From: Xenopus tropicalis | Taxonomy: Eukaryota; Chordata; Amphibia; Anura; Pipidae | Assembly: GCF_000004195.4 (NCBI RefSeq) | Contig: NC_030683.2 | Location: 89,243,410 to 89,307,409, forward strand | Direction of reading: 5' to 3' | DNA: 64,000 bases | Part shown: piece after piece, positions 23,215 through 32,031 of the stretch | Position numbering within the stretch: position 1 is the first letter of the stretch | Layout: each line of letters begins with the position of its first letter | Translations under genes and position numbers: made by a program | Notes under the pieces: generated by a model | What the model was told of the DNA's origin: nothing | Database searches by the model: none | Seen by the model: only the letters and a program-made list of their open reading frames with translations

Positions 23215-23542
23215 GGCTGATGCCACATGCGGCGTAGGGCTGATTTTTTCGGCAAGCGGAAAAACGCTTGCTGAAAATTCAGCCCTACGCCTGCTACTTG
23301 TGCCTGCACCCGAATGAATGGGATACGCTCGGGTGCAGGCACATGTAGCCGATATACGCACGAAAACGAGAGAGAATGCAAAGTCTTGCGTTTTCATGCG
23401 TATATCGGCTACATGTGCCTGCACCCGAGCGTATCCCATTCATTCGGGTGCAGGCACAAGTAGCAGGCGTAGGGCTGAATTTTCGGCAAGCTTTTTTCCG
23501 CTTGCCGAAAAAATCAGCCCTACGCTGCATGTGGCATCAGCC
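23215..23542. mobile_element. Palindromic Harbinger-like MITE
   Basis: 'ggctgatgccacatgcggcg' at the left is mirrored by 'gcatgtggcatcagcc' at the right. The arms match nearly all the way to the centre, for example 'gcctgcacccgaatgaatgg' against 'ccattcattcgggtgcaggc'. The flanks are TTA (23212-23214) and TTA (23543-23545), the 3-bp T(T/A)A duplication of PIF/Harbinger elements. The 328-bp element is CpG-rich. The near-mirror frames on both strands come from the palindrome and are not genes. Confidence 0.9.
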
Positions 23543-23621
23543 TTAGCTGTAGGTCAGTCTGTGTATGGGCCATCTTTAGCCTCCCCAAACAAAAAAGTCA
23601 TCCTCCGCCTATGATTATGTT

Positions 23622-24405
23622 AACAGGAATACCCACTGACATGTGGGCCCGTTGGTTTTTTACTTGTGTCATGGTGGCCCAGTCTGAACCTGTCACAGTT
23701 ATATTTTTATACTCTGCCCTGCACACAATTGAGAAAAATTCACATTGTGAACAACAGAATCCAAGCTGGTATTAAACAAAACAATGGCATTTTCCTCATT
23801 TTCTGAACTGGCAGCGTGCAGGGCAAGGAAGGACATGGTACTGCCAGGCCCTGATTTGTGAATCAGGATCTATTTTAGCTCTGACACTGAAGGGAGGAGG
23901 AGGGTGCAGTGAAATGTTGTAGTCTCCGTTCAGAAAGCTAAAACTCTGGGGAAGATTGAAGAGATATATACATATATTGGGAGAAAGAGCTGGCAGCCCT
24001 GATCTGATTTCACAGTCATTTATTTCCCGGTCGTTAATAATTTGTGTAATAAAACATTTCGTGCTTCTCTCAGTTAGCCGGCCTCCTCAGCGCACAGTTA
24101 CTGGAGTGAATCTGTTCTTGGAACATAAATTATTCCTTTCTTATCGGTTGGCTATTCATTTTTCATGCTGCTTCTACTTCACAACTGGGATGAGAGCCCA
24201 AAGCAGTGAAGAAACTGATCCTATACACCTGGTCTATGTGCTCTCCTTATACAGCAGGGCTGATCTACCTGTGGCCCTCCAGCTGTCATTATCTCCCATC
24301 AGCCTGTTTGAAGATGACTGAAATATTTGTATAGACCCAACTGAAGAACCAGAGTTTTGTATAAGCCATTAATGTATTGGACAATAACCAGACAAAACCC
24401 AGTCG
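23622..24405. other. Unique DNA, no convincing gene
   Basis: A 121-residue frame at 23956-24321 has no recognised motif, and about 24250-24300 looks like generic repeat DNA ('gtggccctccagctg'). A noncoding exon cannot be ruled out from sequence alone. Confidence 0.3.
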
Positions 24406-24836
24406 TACTTATAGTATGTTATAGAATGGCCTATTTTTAGCATGATTTCAATTTGTTTTCCTTTTCTATTTTTTATTATTTTTGAATTATTTGCTTCATC
24501 TTCTGACTCTCTCCAGCTTCCAAATGGGAGTCACTGACCCCAGCAGCCAAAAAACTATTGCTTTTGTGAGACTACAGTTTTTTATTATTGTTCCTTTTTA
24601 TTACTCATCTTTCTATTTATGCCCTCCTCTATTCATTTTTCTGTCTCTCTTTCAAACTCCCTGGTTGCTAGGTTATATTGGACCCTAGTAACTAAATAGC
24701 TGCTTATATTCCAAACTGGAGCGTTGCTGAACAAAAAGTTAAATAATTCAAAAATGAAGAGCAATTGCAAATTGTCTCAGGATAGAATGCTCTACGTCAT
24801 ACTAAAAGTTAATTTGAAGGCGAACAACCTCTTTAA
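24406..24836. mobile_element. TTAA-type MITE (same family as 22585)
   Basis: It starts within the left arm ('acttatagtatgttatagaa') and ends 'aagttaatttgaaggcgaac' then 'aacctctttaa' at 24836. The interior shares 'ttgctaggttatattgg', 'accctagtaactaaatagct' and 'gcaaattgtctcagg' with the 22585 copy. The left tip is lost. Confidence 0.8.
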
Positions 24837-25608
24837 TATTATACAAAGTGTACTTGCAATGCATTAAACCAAAAACCAGATATTGTTAGATATCAGCCAG
24901 TGAATAGGAATATAAGGAGGGTTATTGTAATGTATGACTTTTTTTGTAATTGTGCCCACTGTAACATTATTTCCCCTAAAGTTGATATGCATTGTGAGTA
25001 TTGCATTTAGGGATTTCCTTATGCACAGAGCGTTGTCATAAACCAGTGTACTGAACACAATGATATTTGTGCAGTAACTCGGTCGATACAACACAGAAGC
25101 TTGTAATCACAAAGCAGCACGGAGTGCAGAGTCAACAGACACCATCCATTTTTTTTAATAATATTGCATTGTTCTATTAATAATTTATGCATACACTTAA
25201 AGCAGTAATTCCTCTTGGTATACCTCAAGCTCTTGGCAGTGTAGATTTTCAATTAAGCAAACTAAAGAGCTTTCTGGAGTCAGAATCACAATGCACCACC
25301 CAATGCTCATGAATGAAAGGAAAATCCTACAGCCCTAGGGCCACACCTTAATTGATTAGTGCATGGGGAGCAAGAGGCACTCATACAATAAAGGGAAACT
25401 CTCACAACAATTGACTTATATATGGTAATGTCATAAAAGCAACAGTGCCCCCCACTTGGAACATTCTTTTCTAAATCTTATACACCAAGTGCCCCTTCAT
25501 TGCTGTATATGTGTTTAACTGGACTTCAGAGGAGCCTCCTGTAATGTCTGGCAAACATGCCTGCAAATCTACACGTTAGGGCTTTGATGAACTATGGGTC
25601 CAGTCATA
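24837..25608. other. No recognised feature
   Basis: Unique AT-rich DNA. 'cccacttggaacattctt' and 'acaccaagtgcccc' at about 25450-25495 form a weak hairpin-like pair. Confidence 0.4.
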
Positions 25609-26150
25609 ATGTGGCCATACACAGGAAGATTTTAGCTGCCAATTTGGGCCTTTTAGACTTGTTTGGCAGCTACCCATATATGGGGCCCTCCAATGGGCCT
25701 ACTTTACTGATATCTGGCAGGTTTAATTTTTACGTTCAATAAAGGGCCACATGGACTTGTTGTAGCAGTCCTTGCTCTGACCAGGCCCGGGCCTAGGGCA
25801 GCACAAATTTAGGGGCGGCATGCTCCATACGGAGCAATGGGGACCTCTCCCCACTGCTCCGTATGGGACTTTAAATGTTTGCGCACTTGCGCTTGCAGCA
25901 GGGGGGGGCACGGGGTGGCCACGCGTTTGCGAATGCGCACAGGGGGGGGGGCGCCAATGGGGGTGGCCTAGGGGCGTTGGCAAGACAAATCCGGCGCTGG
26001 CTCTGACAGCTCGTATTCCTGTCAATTGTAATCCGATCGTTTGGTCTGGGGGTTGTTTGGTACAGGATTAGCCCAATATCGCCCACCTTAGATGGGCATG
26101 TCGGGGGTAAGATCTGCTCGTTCGGCCGAACATCTTATGGCGTATAGCCA
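25609..26150. mobile_element. GGTGGCCATACA-type MITE, split by a hAT MITE
   Basis: The left 'atgtggccatacacaggaag' and the right 'cttatggcgtatagccaaat' are the inverted termini. Interior phrases like 'atatctggcagg' and 'ggccgaacatctta' occur in the related 44630 copy. The element is interrupted at 25782-25999 by a hAT-type MITE that duplicated 'gctctgac' of its host. Confidence 0.7.
25782..25999. mobile_element. GC-rich hAT-type MITE, 218 bp
   Basis: The left end is 'caggcccgggcctagggc' and the right end 'aatccggcgctg'. Both flanks are 'gctctgac' (25774-25781 and 26000-26007), an exact 8-bp duplication. The interior contains the inverted pair 'ctccatacggagcaatgggg' / 'ccccactgctccgtatggg' and G-runs. 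It is GC-rich compared with the surroundings and non-coding. Confidence 0.9.
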
Positions 26151-26414
26151 AATTTAGAGTGGAAGTAACATAAAGGTAATTTCTAAATGAAAAAAACTAT
26201 TTTATTGTTTCCATGTAGGTGTTTTAATTATTACAGTTTTGATGAGCTCCTGATGCACTATTCCAGTAACAAGGAGTGCAAGCTGTATGTGATTATCAAT
26301 TTTTTTCCCTTGGCCAGATTTATTTTTAGTATAGTCAAATAGCACTGAAACTGAAAAAATACTTGAAGTTAGAAGATTCTGCAACTTAGGTGTAAATGTT
26401 TCTTTTCTATTGCT

Positions 26415-26942
26415 ACAGGATCCATTATCCAGAAAGCTTCAAAATATTGGAAAGCCATTTTCCATTTTTTTACTGATTTGCTTTTTCTCTGTAATAATAA
26501 GGCTGTACCTTGTAGTTGGTGGTAACTAAGTTGCATGAATCCATATTGTTGGCAAAACAATCCTACAGGTTTTTTCAGTGTTTAAGACCAATGCTACACA
26601 GGTGGGTTCTCCGCCTGTGAGAAAAAGCTTTTGGTTGTGCCTACACCTGGATCTATTGTGTCAGCCTGGGTACAGCACACAGTGGAACTCGGTAAGAAAC
26701 TGTTGCGTATGCAGTTTTGCGCCAAATTCTGCTGTTTGTGCTTGCACCTAGGCCAACACTGGCTCCAAGTTAAGGCACAACCAAAAGCTTTTTTGAGCGT
26801 AGGATAAACGCAGGCCAGAATCTGCCCAGTGTGGCATAGGCCTAAATGTTTTATAAGTAATGGTGATCCAAATTAAAGAAGGACTCCTTGTCTGGAAAAC
26901 CCCAGGCCCTAAGCACTCTAGATAATAAATCCCATATTTGTA
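26415..26942 (+). mobile_element. ACAGGTATGGGA MITE split by a Harbinger-like MITE
   Basis: The left half (26415-26585) starts 'acaggatccattatccag'. The right half (26843-26942) ends 'aaatcccatatttgta'. When 26586-26842 and one TAA are removed, the phrase 'cagtgtttaaatgttttata' is restored. It matches the uninterrupted family arrangement seen at 46526 ('tttaatgtttaaataata'). Confidence 0.85.
26586..26842. mobile_element. Palindromic Harbinger-like MITE, nested
   Basis: The left 'gaccaatgctacacaggtgg' is the decayed inverse of the right 'ccagtgtggcataggcc'. Inner arms pair, for example 'aaagcttttggttgtgcc' with 'ggcacaaccaaaagctttt'. It is flanked by TAA on both sides (26583-26585 and 26843-26845). 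Confidence 0.85.
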
Positions 26943-27130
26943 CTACTTTATTCAACTATTACTTTGCCCTCTTTATCTACCTTTATCATGTGCATCTATC
27001 AATATAGCCGTGAAATTTCTTTCCAGTCAGACCAGGCAAAATCCCATTGTTTTCTATTTAAAAATGAAATTAACAAAATCCGGAATTTCCCACAGGATTA
27101 GATCAGGGATCTTTCAGGTGGTGGGAGACT

Positions 27131-28290
27131 AAAGGTCTTACTGTACTAAGACACGTATGGAATTTCCGGCCCCCTAAAGTGGGATAGATTTCAACAACTG
27201 TATTCTCCCCCACTAGAGAACTTTTTATGTCTATGCAGGTACAACACTATTTGAAATCTAAATTTAAAGATACAAACACAACACCCTCCACGTATTTAGA
27301 AACCGTATGTACTAAATACCCATATTCCAAAGGGGTGCTGTCAAAACTATACAATATCCTATCTGAAACTAACCTCCCACCTACGTTACCGTATGTAAAA
27401 GCCTGGGAAAAAGATCTTGGTCACACATTAGATGAAAACGAATAGTTTAAAATATGGTACCAAGTAGCACACAGCTCAATTAATACCTCCTTGCTTGAAG
27501 TGGGATATAAAGTTTTATTACGTTGGTACTTTGTCCCAGCCAGACTTCATAAAATAAATAACCAATACAAAACACAATGGTCAGAAACTGTAGAGGGGAA
27601 GGCACGCTCTATCACATATGGTGGCAATGTCCCAGGGTACAAAGATTCTGGACCAGGGACCACGAAATTATATTCTTAGTAACAGGTGTCAACCTATCTA
27701 AATCTCCAGAGTATGCGTTACTGGGGAATAAAATTCCTAATGTAAATAAATATGCTAGGATGTTGATAAACCAAATTTTTACTGCAGCCAAATTAACAAT
27801 AGCTAGATCATGGAAATCCCCATTCTTGCCCATTCTACAATTAAAGAATAAGGTCAACTGGATTTACGTTAATGAAAAATTAACCAGCATTCTAAATGAC
27901 AAGCAAGAACGGTTCCAAAAAGTGTGGGCTCCCTGGGAACAATACTCCATCCTCACTACTTAAACCATGCCTTCCCCAATATAAATCATATAAGATATAA
28001 AATAAAAGGAATCCTGCGGGTGGGAAAGTGAAATGAATGGGAAAAACATAACTGAAAGTCCCATGGGACAAATATATAGGTCGACCCGGATCCCGGAGAG
28101 GAGTGGAGAGGAGTAAGAGAGGCACCCCATCTGGTTTGGTTTGGTTTCAGTTTAACCAGTTATAACACCAATTCTCTTCTTTGTATCCTTTTTTTGACTT
28201 TTATTTACCACCCTCCGGCAAGTCAGGATTCTGAGAAAACAAGACCCTGACTTGCACACCCTCCCTCCCACCCCCCCAACCTCCCTCTCC
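27131..28290 (+). mobile_element. L1/Tx1-type LINE 3' end, 5'-truncated
   Basis: It encodes the last part of an L1-like ORF2 and a 3' UTR with a C-rich stretch (about 28255-28310) and a 'caagtcaggat' / 'accctgacttg' hairpin at 28219-28256. Nothing of the RT catalytic core remains. Start and end are approximate. Confidence 0.7.
27140..27963 (+). pseudogene. L1/Tx1-type ORF2 C-terminal remnant
   Basis: Two in-frame pieces, 27227-27445 and 27491-27679, are separated by a TAG. A shift then leads into 27577-27963. The key segment, RNCRGEGTLYHIWWQCPRVQ followed by RFW, is the Cys-rich 'C..G..GTL.H..W.C....FW' block at the end of L1 ORF2. The preceding RWYFVPARLHKI also fits L1-group proteins, which read W-Y..P..L. 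The following FTAAKLTIARSWKSP fits the same domain. The remnant is inactive. Confidence 0.75.
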
Positions 28291-28939
28291 CACCCATTTC
28301 CCCTCCCCAAAAGAATGACACGTAAGAATTATACTTGATTAACAACTGTATAATTTATTGTATGTAATCATACACAACTTGAAGTATCATTGGATATGTT
28401 ATTCTCATAATGGGATTTCAGTTACTTTTTCATACACCAAAAACAGTTTGAATATACTGCAGGTCAGGTAAAATATATTTGGTAAAATAACATTAATTTT
28501 ACAAATTATATTCTATAAATATATACTAAATACACAGATTTCATCACACAAATATTTACAAGGTACTTTCTTAATTATCCAGGTTTTCTGGATTCAAAAC
28601 AGTTCAGTGACATCCACAAAACCAATGCTCTTCAGGTAGAGACACCCGAGAAAACAAAGAATAACCCAGGCAGAGATACAATGCTCAGCTGCTGTATTCC
28701 ATGAGACTTTCATTCATTTTTCTTTTTAATAGTGCCCTTTAACTGCTCCCCATTGTCTACTTAGTGGTTTAGTAAAGTCTAATACTTGTCTGTGTTATCT
28801 TCTTATTATTAAGCACTACAGTGCACTGGCATTAAGAATCAGGCATTATAAACTATAGATTGCCAGTTTATAGGGGGCCCAATACTGTCAGCTCTATCCA
28901 ATTAAGTACCTATAATTAGATAGTACACAATATATAATA
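28291..28939. other. No recognised feature
   Basis: AT-rich unique DNA. Confidence 0.45.
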
Positions 28940-28947
28940 GTCTATAC

Positions 28948-29539
28948 CAGTGCTGTCCAACTGGCGGCCCTCGACCCCCTCTGTGTGGCCCCCCACCTGT
29001 CTGGCTGCTTTGATGGCTTAACTTTGTGTAAGCTTTAAATGGTATCAGTACTGAGATTAACTGGTCCCCTGCATTGTATGTACTGCCTGGCCTATGCTGC
29101 CTGTGTATAGGCAGCATAGGGTAGGCAGAGTATGGCACATAGGCAGCATAGGGCAGGGAGGGTATGGCACACACAGGCAGCATAGGACAGGCAGAGTACT
29201 ACCTGTGTGTGCCATACTCTGCCTCCCCTATGCTGCCTGTGGGAGGTGAACCTGGCAGGGGTTTGTTCTGGGAGTTTGTTAGCATTTAGCCATTAAATGG
29301 TCCCTAAGGTGTGTAATTATATGCTGGGGGTTGCTGTGCTATCCGCAGGGGAGGAGGCATATGGATTTAAGGGTGTGTCTTAACATAACATATGAATGAT
29401 GGTTGATATTCCTGCAGAGACCATTGTGATAAAATAGGTGTGGTTTAAAATGGGGGAGTGGCCAAACTAGCTTCCATTAGCGGCCCATGTATGTGAGAGA
29501 AATTCCGGCCCTCGGCACCGCAGAAGTTGGACAGCACTG
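28948..29539. mobile_element. hAT-type MITE, 592 bp, with internal repeats
   Basis: The left end 'cagtgctgtccaactggcgg' and right end 'agttggacagcactg' are inverted repeats. The exact 8-bp flanks 'gtctatac' lie at 28940-28947 and 29540-29547. The middle (about 29085-29245) holds several 'ggcagcataggg' and 'agtatggcacac' units in both orientations, forming a local foldback. No reading frame of interest. Confidence 0.93.
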
Positions 29540-29756
29540 GTCTATACTATAGGCTCAGGACCAGGTGTTGGCTCTAGACAAACTTCAGCGAAACTGCGTC
29601 TGAGTAATGGCAAAGTGTTAGCGCAAATGCATAAATATGTTGCAATTGTCTGCAATTGCATCAGACACAATGCCCCCTTGCCACCGTAACAACACTGGAA
29701 TTCTGGGAAAAAAACATGATGATTTCGCTCAAAATTGCACACGTCCGGACATCTTA

Positions 29757-30109
29757 GGCTAATGTCTCATGGAGAGATTTAGTCGCTGTGATTTTTAAAA
29801 AGCAAGTTCCAGCAACAAGTCGCTTGTTTTGTCTCTACATAGAGGAGACTATAAATCACCAGTATCTAAACCAACAATACTACTTCAAATCACGTATCGA
29901 TCCAAATCGTTATGAGACCATTTTTCGAGCAATTTTACAAAGAAAGCATTGTTATTCAAAACTGAGCGGGAAGTCGCTGCAATTTCCCCATTACACTGGA
30001 TGTACGACACCGTAATTGAAATCTCTAGTAATCGTTTGTTAGGAAAAGATGAGCTGGAACTCCCTTTTTAAAAATCGCAGCGACTAAATCTCCCCGTGGG
30101 ACATAAGCC
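29757..30109. mobile_element. Palindromic Harbinger-like MITE
   Basis: 'ggctaatgtctcatggagag' mirrors 'ccccgtgggacataagcc', and 'atttagtcgctgtgattttt' pairs with 'aaaatcgcagcgactaaat'. TTA flanks both ends (29754-29756 and 30110-30112). Confidence 0.9.
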
Positions 30110-30295
30110 TTATGTCTTCCCCTAGTTTTAGGCCATCAGAATCTGAAGTCCTAATGCACAAGTCACACATACATGCATACTCGGGGGTGCACACACCATG
30201 GAGAGGGTGGGAGCTTGCCTTGGGCATCCTGAAACTTAGGCCCGGCACTGATTGTACCAACAGCACAGTAGCGCCCTGGTGCACAAAATGAGTTT

Positions 30296-30585
30296 CTCAC
30301 AAAATTGGATTGCTGGGATTGAAGTGAAAGAGCTTTACTAGCCTATATAGAGCCCTAACCTTAACCCAACTGAACAGATGTGAGATAATTTAAAAAAAAA
30401 AAACACATGCAAGCCAGGCCTGATCCCCTACTTAAGTTAAAAAATGCTCTTATAGCTGAATGGAAGCAAATCTCGTAAACAATGTTCCAACATCTAGAGA
30501 AAAGTCTTGCCAAAGAGTAAAGGCTGCTATAGGGAAGACTAACTTCATATTAATACCCTTGATTTGTTGGTATTTTCTGACATGG
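30296..30585 (+). pseudogene. Tc1-like transposase relic, C-terminal part
   Basis: The plus strand keeps the end of a decayed Tc1 transposase gene. It begins near 'agagccctaaccttaaccc' (the SPDLNPIE region in active genes) and continues through 'gcaagccaggcctgatcccc'. It then has 'gctcttatagctgaatggaa' (a LVAEW-like stretch), 'caatgttccaacatctagag' (FQHL-like) and 'aaggctgctatagggaa' (EAVIAAKG-like). It contains stops and an A12 run. The family is that of the 5155 and 36340 relics, not the two full-length Tc1 copies. Confidence 0.75.
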
Positions 30586-30918
30586 TTTGTCACTGCTTTA
30601 GGTTATTTTAATACCATATTCTAGGATTCTAGGTGTTATGAGCCCCACTCATAAAGCTGGATGCTGGAAGTTGTGATTCCCCAGACCTGTGTACAGAGCT
30701 GCCCAGCTTTTGCCTCTCCCTATTTATTAAGACTTTTTTAGGGGAGAGCATTTGCTGGGGTTGAGCATTTGCAAGGGTGATTTGTTCCAAAGTGATTTGT
30801 TTACAAGTGATCTGAACGAGTTTAACAAGGAGTTCAACAAGAGGAACAACTAGGGAAGCAACAGCAGATGACCGGCCAGCCTCAGTCCACTTGAATCAAG
30901 ACCCAGTTTACTTGCAAA

Positions 30919-31509
30919 ATGTCATTGCTCTTATTAGTTTTATCTTTCATGTTTGTGCTTCCAAAGGTAACTTCTTCCTTTAACCCCCCAGCTGACTGTC
31001 CCTACTCTATAACAATATCTCCCTCTCTCCTCCATTCTACACACTGCTGCTCTTACAATCTTTATACATTTTTGAAACATCTAGCACCTCCAACCAATAC
31101 CTCACAAAAGCATAACGATTTTAAATCATTCTCACACCTCCTCTCCCTCTCCTTACTGCTACTACTGGCCGCAGGTGATATCTCTCCCAATCCTGGTCCC
31201 TGCCATATACCCATTTCCTATCGCCCACGCAATGCTTCTCTTCTGGTAAAACCCTCACAAACCGCTAACCCGTCTAACATTATTCACATTCCCACTCTCT
31301 CCTCTCCCTATCTCCCCTTCTCTTGTGCCCTTCTCAATACCCGCTCTGTAACTAACAAAGCCGCTTTTATTCATGATCTGTTTTGCTCCAAGTCCTTTCA
31401 CCTGTTTGGCATAACAGAGACCTGGCTCTCTCAGAATGATAATGCTATTGAGGCAGCTCTCTCCTATGGCGGCCTTTCATTCTCTCACACTCAATTGCCA
31501 TATAGATGA
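30919..31509 (+). pseudogene. L2 N-terminal frame: hydrophobic leader, 2A-like motif, endonuclease start
   Basis: The 196-residue frame begins MSLLLLVLSFMFVLP, a signal-like hydrophobic start. A second hydrophobic run at about residues 72-85 leads straight into GDISPNPGP (residues 86-94, nt 31174-31200). NPGP preceded by D-x-x is the core of 2A translational recoding peptides, which separate proteins at the G/P bond. Such motifs are known in some APE-type non-LTR retrotransposons. The AP-endonuclease domain follows: LLNTRSVTNKAAF (N140) and FGITETWLS (catalytic E167). The frame stops at 31509 because a deletion joins LPYR to downstream sequence. The start chosen is the first ATG of the open frame, with no coding signal upstream. 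Confidence 0.7.
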
Positions 31510-31795
31510 CCCCTCTCAGCCCTGGCCCTCTCGATTTCTCCATCTAACCTCCTCCTTTGATCTCCGGCAATGGACTAATACAGCTACCCATAAGAATGGT
31601 CATTTTCTAGATCTGGTCTTTTCTAAAAATCTAGATCTATCTACATTTAATAGTGAGCCTCTTCCTCTTTCAGATCATCATCTTATCTCCTTTTCTATCT
31701 CGCACGTGTCTCATTCTCCCTCTAACTCTCAGCCTAAAACCCTGATTCGCAACACGCGAATGGTTGATATAACTGCTCTCTCTCTCTTAGTTCTA
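31506..31795 (+). pseudogene. L2 endonuclease C-terminal remnant
   Basis: After the deletion junction the frame (part of 31436-31840) reads HIDDPSQPWPSRFLHLTSSF, then ATHKNGHFLDLVFSKN and LSDHHLISFSI. The S-D-H is the catalytic histidine block of APE endonucleases. The central part of the domain, expected to hold the GDFN block, is missing. A second shift near 31785 moves the reading frame to that of the downstream RT. Confidence 0.75.
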
Positions 31796-32031
31796 GCCTC
31801 TCCTCCTCCTGTGCTTCCTCTGATCCTGAGTTACTGGTAAATACCTACAACTCAATTTTATCATCTGCAATTAACACCAATGCCCCCCTGCAGCGCCAAC
31901 GCAGTCGTGCCCGCAATCCCCGTCCCTGGCTTAACCCTCAGACGCGATTTCTGCGCTCCTGTGCACGATCTGCTGAGCGCATTTGGAGGAAATCACGCGT
32001 TAAAGCTGACTTCCTCCACTATAAATTTCTT

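Larger units (their letters stand above)
21785..23613. mobile_element. 1.8-kb non-autonomous hAT-like element
   Basis: The termini are inverted: 'cataggcggattttcaataa' at the left, and the reverse complement of the right end reads 'cataggcggaggatgac'. Both are followed by 'tttggggaggctaa'-like sequence. The 8-bp direct flanks 'attatgtt' are identical at 21777-21784 and 23614-23621, which supports hAT. Near the left end is a small palindrome, 'ggggaggctaagcctcccc'. No transposase frame is present. Two younger MITEs lie inside (22585-23014 and 23215-23542), accounting for about 40% of its length. Confidence 0.85.

Noticed and set aside
23172..23614. Four overlapping frames on both strands with Cys/His-rich repeated words
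   Set aside because: They are mirror readings of a palindromic MITE.
23956..24321. 121-residue frame
   Set aside because: No family motif, no clear splice or promoter context, and its end lies in generic repeat-like DNA.
30084..30284. hAT-like right end 'gcccggcactg' near 30240
   Set aside because: No left terminus or 8-bp duplication could be found.
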